Assembly (NCBI RefSeq): GCF_032362555.1
Contig: NC_083510.1
Location: forward strand, 8,831,501 to 8,895,500
DNA: 64,000 nt
Reading direction: 5' to 3'
From: Amyelois transitella
Lineage: Eukaryota; Arthropoda; Insecta; Lepidoptera; Pyralidae
Below the pieces are notes generated by a model. That model was not told the origin of the DNA and did not search any database. It saw only the letters and a program-made list of their open reading frames with translations. Numbering within the stretch: position 1 is the first letter of the stretch; each line of letters starts with the position of its first letter. The translations under genes were made by a program, and so were the position numbers. This document shows positions 46,101-56,999 of the stretch, in pieces.

Positions 46101-49100
46101 ATCAGACTTTGAAAAAACGTTTACAAATGAGATTGCTTATTTAGAAACATTGTATTTTTTTTGTCTAATGTTGTCATTATAATAAGCAATAAGTATGATA
46201 TTTTAAACTATGCATTATAACATAAATATAATCACACCATATCCCTTGCGGGGTAGATAGAGCTAACAGTCTTGAAAGGACTGAGAGGCCACTTTCAGCT
46301 GTACGGCCTTATGTTGGAATTGACATTCAAATAGTGACAGGTTTCTAGCATATCGCCTACAAGATCCCAATAGCCTTTTCCTTAGTAGCCTGTTAGGACT
46401 TCCATTGGAACGCAAAGAGCTATCAATATGAAATATTATAGAATGTCTTATTTATTTTCTGTGTTTTTTATTCTTATTTCTATTAATAATTATGTTTTTC
46501 TTTTGTTTCTTTTGTTCTTCTCTACTAATTCAAAGTATTACACTTTGAATTAGTAGAGAAGAACAAAAGCTGTCTGACTATTCAGTTTAGTAACCATATG
46601 TGTTCCTTTTCTGTACAATGACAATGTAACATAGGTACCAAAAAAATCTCATCTCCCAAAACAGCTTGGCCAGTACACTAATAGACATTACACCCAAGCG
46701 TGACCATTCGAAATAGTTATTATGTAAATCACCACAATACGTTTTATGTAAATATTCAGTCATCCTGCTGCGTCGCAAATCGGTCGCTTATATCTATGTC
46801 AATGTTCGCTGTAGAGGGCAATTCTCAGTAGAATTCTTCACAATGTCCGTCAATTTATTCTCGTGGGAATCCCTGGGAAAAATATAGCCCTTGTAATCAC
46901 TAGACAGCAAGGTTATCTCTGCATCTGTCAGTTAATGTAAAAAATATTTTTTCTTATAATATAAGTACATACATAAAATCACGCATATTTCCCGAAGTGG
47001 TAGGTAGAGATTACATGATCACAAACGATCTCTGCAAACTTATTTATGTTCTTTGTTGTATTATTAGTACTTAATAAAAAAAGAGAGGCAAACTCATTCA
47101 AACAGTTACAGAAATAAATTTCGGAAGAACAAAGAATAGACCAGCAAATTCGCGTAAGAATGAATGTCTTGAAATAAATCATATCTAATTTAAATTGATT
47201 TATTTCATTAGTATCATTTAGTTGTGTAATAAAAAACTACGTACCTAGTCTGGGGTTTCCAAGAAGATCATAGATACTTATCAAAATCTACTATTTTTCC
47301 GGAGTATACTTTATTTGAGTTATTTGCCTTGATGATTCATTCATCATTCATTCTTGATTTATGAATGATTTTATGATACTTTGATGAGACACGTATGTTT
47401 ATTGTTGAACCGATTTATGTTTCTGTCATCGATTATAATAGCAACAGAATTAACTAACAATTTGATAAATAAAAAAATGGTTGCTTTTAGATTCGCCGAA
47501 CCGATTTTTTTAAGACTTTTCTCACAAACAAGGTTTCAAGTTTTTAAATTATGGAATTGGACTGAGGGAATCCGATTTTGTAACAAAATAACAAAACATG
47601 TAATGCAAATCAAAACATTTGGTTAAGCATAGTATTTTAGAAATGAATTTCATTTTTATTGTATATAAATATTTTTATTGAAACAAAAAAATTGTAATAT
47701 CACATCATATTATTTAAGATTCCTCGATGCTCGAGTTCACTTCAAATTTGGCTGGTTCGTGATTGCATCTGGTTTCATTATACATCCCAGCAAAACATCG
47801 ATATAAGTAATTGTCAGGCAAAGGTTTACCTTATATGGAGTTTTTATGTTGTTTTTTGAGATTGGTCCATATCACGTGGGCAGGACAATGTTATCATAAA
47901 ATAAAAGCTTATAAATAGTCTTTATTTTTTTTTGTGTTAAAGACATGTTTTTCTTGGAGGATTGTTTACAAATATTTTTAAGTTCGTAAACGTTATATTT
48001 GCATTTTTAAATTCAGGATCCGACCTACGAGAATAAGTTATTTAGTGTAACGTTTACGTTTAAGATTGGCCTTTCAATCTTTTTAAGACAGTTGGCTCTG
48101 TCTTCCACTCAAGGAACATCGACGTGACAATATATATGAATGTCTCAAAATTACCTTTGTTAATTTTCAAACATTTAAAATATTGTTTGCCTTCCTACTT
48201 AAAATTTTATTATTGGGAACTGCACTAAGTGCTTCGTTTTCGCTACATATATTTGGTCAATATTCGCACTTGCATGTTAGTTATACCCACATATATCTTG
48301 CGCGGACGCAGTGCCAATACAATACATTGAATAGAGAATGACCTTGTCCTTATTTGCTATAGTTTTGTCATGATAATTGGACATAAACGGATATAGTTAT
48401 ATGTATTTTTTATGCAAACAGGAGTTCGATAATGTGAATATGAACTATAATTTAATTTGATAACTTAGGTATATTGAGACGCTTTATGTTCTGTCACTCC
48501 TCAATCGTGGTAATGGGTGAGCCCAGGGCCCAGAAACAACATGGCGGGTAAAAATAGGTCATACTAACCTTCCTGTGCCATGTGGTCCCTTCCACTTTAG
48601 AATATAGACCACTCCATATCTTTGTGATGGATGTCGTAAAAGGCGACTAAGGGAAAGGCTTATAAACTTGGTATTCTTCTTGGAGGCGATGGATTAGCAA
48701 CCTGTCACTATTTCAATCTCAATTCTATCATTAAGACAAAACAGCTGAACGTAGCTTATCAGTCTTTTCAAGACTGTTGGCTATGTCTACGTCGTAAGGG
48801 ATATAGACATGATTATATGTATGTATGTTCCATTATTTAGCCATACAGCTGGATATGGCTCTTGTGTTCCTCGCAAGGGATATAGACGTGAGTATACGTA
48901 TGTATGTATAAACCTTTATCTTATAATAGTGACTAATCGTCTAGGGATTTATTACTAATTCATCTAATTTTGGAAATGCAAGTGTTAAAGTAAGTATTTT
49001 TTTTCTTCCTCTTTATTGATTGAAGGCCTCTATTTTGACGGCCTCAATGGCGCAGCGGCAGTACGCTTGTCTGTGACACCGGAGGTCCCGGGTTCGAATC

Positions 49101-52100
49101 CTGGCCAGGGTATGATGAGAAAAGAACTTTTTCTGATTGGCCTGGGTCTTGGATGTTCATCTATATAAGTATTTATTATAAAATATAGTATCGTTGAGTT
49201 AGTATCTCGTAACACATGTTTCGAACTTACTTCGAGACTAACTCAATCTGTGTTTTTGTCCCGTATATATTTATTTATTTATATTGATGTATCATACATT
49301 TATACCTACTTTTTGCACAAAAAAATTGTCCTAATCATGTTCTAAAACAATAGAACCAACCAACCAACAACACCTTGTTTTTACATATTGTCATATACTT
49401 AATAATAGATCGAATACTAAGACTGAGGTCAAATAATGCTAATGCGGTTTAAAGGTCCGGGTCGAGAAGATGCGTAGTGATGAGTCAACGGATCAATCTT
49501 GACCGTTGTCAATAATTACGTAATGCCCTTATATAGTCAAAATCAAATAAACGTAACCTGTGTATTCATAAACTTTGTCGGAATTCATTCATCTTAAAAC
49601 CTGGTATGAACATTAAATGAATTGAAATGAATAACATTAAAAAGATTTGTTTTAGTATGTAACACCCCAATTTGGTATTCTCGTCTTCTATAAGTTTTTA
49701 GGGTATAGAGTAAAACACAAATACACTAATCAAAGTTGAATATTCTGAATATTTTTGAATCGTTATAATATTAGTTTAGTTGTACCTTATATTGTTAAAA
49801 AAATCAAAAACATTAGAAAAAGTCTTAAAGTTGCTCGTTGAAGTCTTTTTCAAGAAAAAAGTGTTCTAAGCATTGAAAATTGAATTTGCCGACATATTTT
49901 TCACTCTTCTTCATTGGTACAGGTACAAATTGTCTCATAATCTGATTTTTAATATAGCGTAATGAACGGTTACGATCGGAACAATGTTTCTACACATCGC
50001 TAAATCTGCGCGTGTAGGTGGCGATAATTTTTAATCGTTATTTTTTATTTTAATTTGTTTTTCATTTTAATTTCATTCCAGGTGGTACTGGCCTCAGCTG
50101 ATCCCCAGCCAGTGAACATCTTCAAGACGGATATCACCCCTGACGAAGCACAGCAGTACCTGAACAGCCCCCCGTTCACAGATCCTCAACTGTCTGGACG
50201 CACCGCCGTCTTACCATTGGTTGGTTCTTAGTAAATAACTAGTATTCTTTATTCAAAACTGGAGTATGCTCAAGGCTGCATCCGCATTGAACGAAAATTC
50301 CCCCTTTTTCCTTTTTTTACAGGAATTACAAAAAATGAGTTTATGTAAATTTGAAAGGTTTAATAAGTATATTTGTACAGATTCTCATCCGAAAAAAATA
50401 ATTTCCTTGCAATAAAAAAAAAAAATATCTCCTAGGTACATTTGCATCTTTCTAGCACTAACTTTGATTGTTAAACCTATATTATATGAAACTATTTACA
50501 TTATGGGTTGATCGAAATAAATCCATTTAGATTTAATACCCGGTGTTTATCGATAAAAGTATATTAAAAATAGTATCACTAACTTATTATCCCTTAACAA
50601 GCCCGTAACACAGGTCTTGAACCTACTTCGGCGATAGCTCAATCTAAGTAATTTGCGTTATTTATATATATTTAATTATATTTTACAGGTGAGATGGAAT
50701 GACCCAAGTTTCCGTGCTGCAGAAGCAGGACCAACCCTAGGTCATTATTGGAAGAATGGCAAAGAAATCGAGAACACCAATGATTATTTGGAAGAGGTAA
50801 ATAATATTTCGAATATTTACATGTGTAATTTTAGTAAATTGTATATGTAGAAAATATTTCAAATTGATTAAAAAATTAAATAAGGAAATAGAAAACGATG
50901 AATTATTAATATATGTATCGTATTTCTAAATAACTATGAGAAAAACCCAGTAAAGTGCTATTTATGAAAAAAAAATTCATATAGAAACGTTGATCAATAA
51001 TGATAATGAAAAAAATTGTTACATTTTCTTAATACATATAATTTTCTGTTTGACAATATGATTGGGCATTTAGAATTAAGTGCGCTAATATTTATATACA
51101 ATTTATACTACGTTAAATAAATAATCATCTATATAAATGTTAGTATTTATAAAAAATAACATTTTTAATTGATTTGAATATATTTCAGGTATACAATGCT
51201 GCGCAGTTCCACGGTCAAGATGGCCTCGGCGCCTACACATACGGTTACAAGGCACCCGAGTCTTCCAAAGTTGAAAATCGGGTTAGGTCCGGTGACGTCA
51301 CAGGTTCATACGTCTATAAGGCGGGACCCGGCAACGATGATTTGATAAAGGTTGGTAAATTTTAGTATTTACTACTAATTATATTATTACTGAGCTCCGA
51401 AGAGGGAAACCATCACAAGGTAAGGCTGGGGTATTCAGCCATTTCAACCCGATAACTATTCAAACAAATTAAAACTTTGAGATATGTTTATTATATCCGG
51501 CGATGCGTTAGCAACTTTTTACCTACTATCTCAATTCAGAAAAGGGAACACGATAAAGATTTGACAATATCTATGTATTTTTATTTTATCATGGTTGTTA
51601 ACAAATACAATGTCAACAGGTTCGTTATTGGGCTGACAGCGAGGGTTTCCACCAAGAGGACAACATCCCCAAATTCGCGCCACAGCAAGTGGAAGAGACT
51701 GCTGAGGTCAAAGAGGCTCGTCTGGCCCACGAGAAGGCTTGGCAAGAAGCCGTTGATAACGTCAACCATCCACTTGAGTACCAACAGAAACAACAACAAC
51801 AGCTGTAAGTACATACTTGGTTTTTTCTTCTTCTTAATCCACATATTTTTTTTAAACGCAAACGATTGACCACATAAAAATCAATAACATACGAGTATAC
51901 ATACATACACATGGTCTATATCCCTTGTGGGGTAGACAAAGCCAACAGTGTTAAAAATACTCGTAGAATTGAGATTCAAATAATGACAGGTTGCTAGCCC
52001 TTCGCCTAAAAAAGGAATCTCAAGTTTGTAAGCTTATCGCTTAGTCGCCTTTTACGACATCCATGGGAAAGAGATGAAGTGGTCTTATTCTTTTTTGTAT

Positions 52101-54946
52101 TGGTGCCTGGAACCACACGGCGCATCAATAACATTGTTGTCTATTCTTTAAGATAAAGACTCGACATTTATTTTTCAGTGTAATTAAATAAGTAAAGATA
52201 GTGTTTCTGATTTTGTAAAGTTTTCTAATGAAGTAATTATACATTTATTATTGCATACAAAAGGCTCCTTTATTTTGTCGAAAGTGGAGCATGGCTCAAC
52301 TAAATGACATGATGTCTATATGATAGGATATGATAGCCAAGATTCTATAATGGTATACATGGCAAAATTGCAATAAGATTTGTGACAATTTTATTTGTAA
52401 ATTTGATGTATTTTTAATTTTTTTTTAAATTTGATGTATTTATTTGATAGGTCTATCTAGAAAAATCTGATGAGTTTTTTTTCATCTCTGGGGAATCTGT
52501 ATTTGCAACCTTGCCATCCATGTTCAATAAAATATATTTTTTTAATTTTGCAATTTTCAGATTCCAACAATGGCAAAAACAAGGCATTGATGTGAACAGC
52601 CTGCCCCAAATCAGTCAGTTTGGACAAAATAACGCTGATCAGAACAATGCTCAACAACAGCATTACCCCCAACACCAACAACATCAGAACCAATATCAAT
52701 CTGGCCAGCAATATCAAGCTGCTTATAACCAGCAATATCAGGGGGCTGCTTCTAATCAGCAATATCTAGGAGTTCCCTCTAACCAACAATACCAAGCTGC
52801 TTCAAATTCGCAATATCATCAAGTTCCCTCTAATCAGCAATATCAGTCAGTTCCCCCTAATCAACAAGATTCTACAAATCAATATCAAGCAGCCGCTTCT
52901 ACCCAGCAAAATCAGTACAGCCTGCCGCCATCAGGCCCTAAAGACGTGATACCAGCTGCCTCAAATCAACAATATCAAGCCGTGCCGTCTCAATATCAGG
53001 GTGGTCAGCAACACCAGAGCAGTCAAAGTAGCCAGCAGTATCAGAAACAGCAGACGTATCAGGCTAGTCAACAGCAACAGAACCAATTGGATGATGGTTC
53101 GTACAATAAAGAGAAGTACGAAGACCCTGAACCTACTGTAAGTTATTATTACATTTTATGTATTTCAGTCCCCTTTTATTACGTGTAAGAACTCCGTGAT
53201 AGTTAACAGATTTTATACGATTTTGATGCAATCGTGATATCCCTCTCTATCGCGATTTTATCAACATACATACATACATACATAAAATCACGCCTCTTTC
53301 CCGGAGGGGTAGGCAGAGACTACCTCTTTCCACTTGCCACGATCTCTGCATACTTCTTTCGCTTCGTCCACATTCATAACTCTCTTCATACAAGCTCGGC
53401 GGTTTCGGGTACTTTTGACCTGACCCTTTACCAGGACGTCCTTAATTTGATCAAGATACGTTCGTCTAGGTCTTCCCACTCCGACCTTTCCCTCCACACT
53501 CTCCTTGTATATCTGCTTAGTCAACCTGCTTTCATTCATCCTCTCCACATGACCGAACCATCTTAACATACCCTTTTCTATTCCTGTAACTACATCTTCT
53601 TTCACATCACAACATTCCCTTATCACGCTGTTCCTTATCCTGTCACTCAATTTCACACCCATCATACTCCTTAACGCTCTCATTTCCACTGCATTTATTC
53701 TGCTTTCATGCTTCTTTTGCCATACCCAACTTTCACTCCCATACATTAATGTCGGGACCAACACGCCCCTGTGCACAGCCAGTCGAGCCTTTTTGGATAG
53801 TTTCTGACTGCTCATAAAGGCATGCAAAGCTCCATTCACCATGTTCCCCGCGTTCACTCTCCTTTCAATATCACTATCATACTTGCCATCTGATGTAAAC
53901 TTTGATCCTAGATATACAAACTCTTTCATTTGCTCCACTTTTTCTCCTCCAATCAAAATATTACATGCTGTCATTTCTTTCTCCATTTCAAAAACCAGTG
54001 TTTTAGTTTTACTTACGTTCACTTTCATTCCTTTCTCTTTTAAAGCTTCATGCATACAGTTTACCATCTCCTGTAACTCCTCCGCTGATGACGCCAGTAT
54101 AACCTGATCGTCGGCATAGAGCAGACATTTGACGAGTAACTCATTCATCCTTAATCCACTTTTAGACTCTTTCAAATCTGTCAAACAGCTATCCATAAAT
54201 AGGTTGAACAGCCACGGTGACGCAACACATCCTTGCCTAACGCCTTTCTCAATCTTAAACCACTCAGTGTGCGCTCCGTTTATCCTGACACAAGCACTCG
54301 AATCCTCATATAAGGATTTCAGTGCTCGTATTAAGAGACTGCTCACCCCATGCATAGAAAGTGCTGACCACAATTCATTCCTCTCAACTCTGTCATAGGC
54401 CTTTTCCAGATCTACGAATGTGCAATAGACTTTTTGACTCTTGGCCAAAAACTTTTCGGCTATGCACCGCAAGGAAAAGACCTGATCAGTACATCCCATT
54501 CCCTTTCGAAATCCCGCTTGAGCATCCCATATTTTGTCATCAGTTTTATCAAAGGCGTGTTAAACTTACTATACTCCTATACTTATAAGCATTGGTATAC
54601 CTATCACAACAGAAACTAACATTATAAGTTTTATTTTGATTCTAAGCGGTTATCGTTAACCGTTTTTTCAGCTAAATAAAGATTCAGTATACAGTTTTTT
54701 TTAGGTAGTAATGAATTATGAAAATCTCGGTATTTTTAGAGATGAGTATCATTAATTTACGACTAATGTATCTTTATAAATTCTAAGTGGTTATTTATTT
54801 TCCAGGGCCCACCTCGTGGTTTCTTCTACAGTTTCGATTACCCAGTCTCCATCATCGTCGCCAAGAGTGACATCCAAGGAGGAGCAACCAATCCCGGACA
54901 ACCTGTGGACCATGACACAGTAGCTGTTTCTGGACAGCATTATTAA
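40101..54946 (+). CDS. CPR-type cuticle protein with Gln/Tyr-rich domain, seven exons
   Basis: A secreted structural protein predicted to bind chitin. Coding exons: 40101-40133, 50082-50219, 50689-50796, 51189-51350, 51620-51804, 52561-53137, 54806-54946; 1344 nt, 447 residues, phases consistent. Exon 1 is only 11 codons (MLRFVTFFAVA) and with exon 2 (VVLASA) forms the signal peptide; a signal-peptide-splitting first intron is typical of insect cuticle genes. Exons 4-5 encode the Rebers-Riddiford chitin-binding region: GAYTYGYKAPE, TGSYVYKAGPG and VRYWADSEGFH. Exon 6 is a low-complexity domain built on NQQYQ and SNQQYQxVP units with few charges, which may be disordered and crosslinked through Tyr. 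Exon 7 gives a conserved-looking end (GPPRGFFYSFDYPVSIIVAK). RR subclass not assigned. Intron 1 is 9.9 kb and full of repeats. Confidence 0.88.
41423..41586 (-). mobile_element. Non-autonomous Helitron, 164 bp
   Basis: On the minus strand it begins TCTTATATATAAAATTCTCG after a host A and ends GGGACAGCTAG before a host T. The termini and the A/T site fit Helitrons; the 5' end is of a type common in insects. In intron 1 of the cuticle gene. Confidence 0.7.
42085..42420 (+). repeat. tRNA-derived SINE family B, long copy
   Basis: Head with a possible A box (GTCGGTGGTGAAA) and a B box (GGTTCAAATCT at about 42150), a body containing GGCAACTGTATGTGTTA, and the end GGGACCAAGACTAACG with GGAAGAAG. 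A 5'-truncated relative lies at 14770-14960. In the cuticle gene intron 1. Confidence 0.6.
44502..44785 (+). repeat. Short interspersed repeat family A, full length
   Basis: The cleanest copy: head GTTCCCGGCACCAATAC, CCCATGGATGTCGTAAAAGG, GATGGGCTAGTAACC, AAGCCAAATAGCTGAACGTG, GTTGGCTCTGTCTACCCCG, GGGATATAGACGTGACG and a (TATG)n tail. The head is preceded by GTGCCGTGCCGTGTGGCGTG, a stuttered extension of the usual GTGCCGTGTGG. Confidence 0.88.
45228..45345 (+). repeat. Short interspersed repeat family A, diverged fragment
   Basis: TTTTAGGCGGTGTGCTAGC, GAATCTCAATTATAATTC and CTTAACGTGGCCTAC, ending near TATGTATGTC. In the cuticle gene intron 1. Confidence 0.6.
46232..46425 (-). repeat. Short interspersed repeat family A, minus strand, 5' part lost
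   Basis: CCCTTGCGGGGTAGATAGAG, CTAACAGTCTTGAAAGGAC and GTGACAGGTTTCTAGC; ends before the usual head. Confidence 0.75.
46509..46569. repeat. Perfect 28-bp inverted repeat with 5-base loop
   Basis: Arms 46509-46536 and 46542-46569 are exact reverse complements (start CTTTTGTTCTTCTCTACT), separated by ATTAC. It is a near-perfect palindrome in intron 1 of the cuticle gene. Confidence 0.88.
46965..47060 (-). repeat. RTE LINE 3' terminal fragment
   Basis: TACATACATAAAATCACGC followed by CCCGAAGTGGTAGGTAGAG and GATCTCTGCAAACTT matches the extreme 3' end of the RTE LINE at 53266 on the minus strand. A short diverged relic. Confidence 0.7.
48063..48150 (+). repeat. Short interspersed repeat family A, 3' fragment
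   Basis: CCTTTCAATCTTTTTAAGAC, GTTGGCTCTGTCTTCCAC and CGACGTGACAATATATATG. Confidence 0.7.
48580..48832 (+). repeat. Short interspersed repeat family A, nearly full length
   Basis: GATGGATGTCGTAAAAGGCG, GGATTAGCAACCTGTCAC, ATTAAGACAAAACAGCTGAA and GGGATATAGACATGATTATA with TATG tail; the first few dozen bases are diverged. Confidence 0.8.
48835..48910 (+). repeat. Short interspersed repeat family A, second 3' end in tandem
   Basis: AGCCATACAGCTGGATATGG and CGCAAGGGATATAGACGTGA with TATG tail directly behind the tail of the preceding copy, suggesting insertion of one copy into the tail of another. Confidence 0.65.
49037..49285 (+). repeat. tRNA-derived SINE family C, full length
   Basis: Head GACGGCCTCAATGGCGCAGC, A box region TGGCGCAGCGGCAGTA and perfect B box GGTTCGAATCC, then GAAAAGAACTTTTTCTGATT and a 3' end with CTTCGAGACTAACTCAATC. 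It matches the minus copy at 15250-15497 along its whole length. In the cuticle gene intron 1. Confidence 0.88.
50596..50680 (+). repeat. SINE family C, 3' end only
   Basis: CCCGTAACACAGGTCTTGAA and CGGCGATAGCTCAATCTAAG resemble the 3' third of family C and lie just before exon 3 of the cuticle gene. Confidence 0.6.
51896..52128 (-). repeat. Short interspersed repeat family A, full length, minus strand
   Basis: Tail CATACATACACATGG, CCCTTGTGGGGTAGACAAAG, GTGACAGGTTGCTAGCCC, CCTTTTACGACATCCATGGG and head TGGTGCCTGGAACCACACGG. In intron 5 of the cuticle gene. Confidence 0.85.
53266..54562 (-). mobile_element. RTE-type LINE, 5'-truncated
   Basis: Minus-strand insertion in the last intron of the cuticle gene. 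It keeps the last 425 or so codons of the reverse transcriptase without any stop, and a very short 3' UTR ending GGCGTGATTTTATGTATG with TATG repeats (53266-53290 on the plus strand). The 5' end breaks off inside the palm domain near 54562. Intactness of the remaining frame suggests a young insertion. Other 3' pieces of the family lie at 22005, 28440 and 46965. Confidence 0.88.
53288..54562 (-). pseudogene. RTE reverse transcriptase, C-terminal half
   Basis: Open from about 54562 to the stop at 53288. Motifs: QAGFRKGMGCTDQVFSLR, FVDLEKAYDRV, GVRQGCVASPWLFNLFMD, the catalytic CLLYADDQVILA (YADD), KTLVFEM, VYLGSKFTSDG, YGSESWVWQKKHE and the terminal MLRWFGHVERM and VGRPRRTY of RTE-like elements. 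The endonuclease and fingers are missing because of 5' truncation, so it cannot retrotranspose on its own. Frames on the plus strand over this interval are shadows. Confidence 0.88.
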
Positions 54947-55985
54947 TTGCTAAGACGTAGTGACAAATTCATATTGCAATATTTACTTAAGATTTTTTAA
55001 GTTGGTATTAATCACTTTGCAGTGCATTTTGAGATTAAGAATAACAATGTTAGTAATTAATTTAGAATAATGATAGCGCCGTATTTCTTTTACGTAATGC
55101 AAAATATGTAGAGATATCCTCATGATTTTGTACTAAAATAGGAAACTAAAACTTATTGTCATCGCAGTTATTAAAGAAATTATTCAGCCAATGATTTCTC
55201 TTACGATTTTATCAATAGTCTGGAACCAAATAAAGCAAATGAAAATGCATAATTTCATCAAGCCTATTGCTTGATGAGTTACTTTGTATGAGTTATTTTT
55301 AACTACTTTGATTATTGAGGTGAGGTTAATAACGTTGCCATTTTAGAAGTAGGCTAAGTTAGATATTTGTAAGGTATTCATAAACGTGTGTCCTCTTTAA
55401 AGGCTCATTAAGATATTTATGAGTAGTGAGGACTATTTAGAATGTGATAACAATGTGTGAAATTAGAAACGTTTTATGAATAGAAATTTTATTGATCGGA
55501 GTTTAAAAGTGTAACATTTCATATTGTCCAAAGAATCAAATTTGATTCCACTTAAGTTTTGTAATACAATAATACAAAGATTAAATGCGAAGGGACATAG
55601 ATGTAGAAAAGAACTATATATATATCTCTTTGGTTACACTCTTGAGCCTGGTCATGTTAAATGTAAGTTAAATGTTACCAACACATAATGTATTATTTTA
55701 AAAAATTGCCTCGTAATGTATTCGGAACAAATAACTGTGATTAAAATTTTAATACATAATTGTATGTCATAGAAACCACTGTATTTTTTTTTATAAATAC
55801 ACATTTTGACTCTTATAATATTATTATTTCATTTCATATTTACCATATTTACAATTTATTAATAAAATTTCTTACGAAACAAGACAGTCTTCTTTACATG
55901 AAACATTTTAAATCCAAATTGTAAAGTTCAAATTTATTTATATCTTTACAATTGCGTTCAATTTTATCGATTAATTTAATTCAAA
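54947..55985. other. 3' UTR of the cuticle gene and convergent intergenic space
   Basis: No coding content. AATAAAGCAAATG near 55229 is a candidate poly(A) signal for the cuticle gene. The next gene ends from the other side at 55992. Confidence 0.5.
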
Positions 55986-55991
55986 ATGAGA

Positions 55992-56881
55992 TTAGGGTTT
56001 TACAATAGGCGCATCAATAGGTACGACTAAAATTGGTAGCACATTAACTTTTTGTTGTAACTGTTGTAATTGATGTTGCTTTAGTAGCACCCTGAGATTA
56101 TCTTGGGTTGTTTGGGGGCTTTGTGGTCGTTTGAATGGAAATCTTTGGCCAATACCAGCAATGATACCGGCTATTCCATTATAAATCCAAGATATCGTAT
56201 CTGGTACGTTAACTTCTATTGGTAGCCATGGAGTGTTCGAAATTATATCCCCTATTGACAATCTTGCCCTATTTGGTAAAAGCAATATGGCTTTATTTGT
56301 AAGTTTATCCGTTAGCATATCTTCATCTTCAGCATTGACTATAACTGTATCATCATTTTCATTATTACTCATTAACGTCTTGAGTTTTAAATACTCTTTT
56401 GCGCTGATCTCACTGGGGTTACTGATGACGTCATTAATATTTTGAATTCCCGAAAAGTTTGGAATCAAAAGTAAAACTGGTGCTGGATTTCTGAAATAAA
56501 AAAATCAACACTAAATATAAAGTAAATATTGTACTTAAATATATGCAAAATATTCCGTAAGTTATTTTCCCTACAACGTATGAACTTCAAACATAGTTTC
56601 TATAAAGAAATCAATACAAAATTTCGAAAATTCCTATCTACGTCCAAATAATTCTGCAATGTTTTCATTAATTATCATATTGAATTGATTTTTTACAATA
56701 CTTACACAACAGCCGGCGAATTTGCAGCTATGATTCTGTTCATCATCTCCATCTGTTGCATCGCCAATAGTTGTTGTTGTATCGGCGACAAATGCGCCTG
56801 CAACTGTTGCATGCTAGGTTGCAACGGCGCAGATCGAATCGTCACTAGATTTAAACACAACACTAATAGTTTTCGAATCAT
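55992..56881 (-). CDS. Predicted secreted protein, two exons, function unknown
   Basis: Exons 56881-56706 and 56490-55992; 675 nt, 224 residues, phases match across a GT-AG intron (donor GTAAGT). The first 18 or so residues (MIRKLLVLCLNLVTIRSA) are a signal peptide. The rest has a Gln/Met-rich stretch (SPIQQQLLAMQQMEMMNRI), an acidic segment (DDTVIVNAEDEDML), a hydrophobic Gly/Ile stretch (WIYNGIAGIIAGIG) preceding FPFKRP, and a second Gln-rich run (LLKQHQLQQLQQK) before a hydrophobic C-terminus. I do not recognise a domain. Its place beside a cuticle gene and two other small secreted genes suggests an extracellular or structural role, but that is a guess. Confidence 0.75.
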
Positions 56882-56960
56882 CTTTGTTGTTTTTCACTGT
56901 TTCATCTAATTTTGCAACTACTTTATTTTTGGTTTCAATTTTGAACTAGTAATGTTCACA

Positions 56961-56983
56961 TTTTTTTATATCTTTTTTTATAC
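56961..56983 (-). promoter_or_regulatory. TATA box candidate for the 224-residue secreted protein gene
   Basis: On the minus strand TATAAAAAAAGATATAAAA lies 80-100 bp before the ATG at 56881. Spacing suits a TATA promoter with a 5' UTR of about 60 nt. Confidence 0.45.
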
Positions 56984-56999
56984 TAGTTAGTTAGCAATA

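Noticed and set aside
49037..49115. tRNA gene
   Set aside because: Has A- and B-box-like sequence but no full cloverleaf, and a near-identical copy with the same non-tRNA body at 15250-15497 shows it is a SINE head.
51477..51912. Frames on both strands around cuticle exon 5
   Set aside because: Shadows of exon 5 in other frames; the exon with correct phase gives the chitin-binding signature.
53234..54619. Several plus-strand frames of 75-110 codons
   Set aside because: Antisense shadows of the RTE reverse transcriptase.
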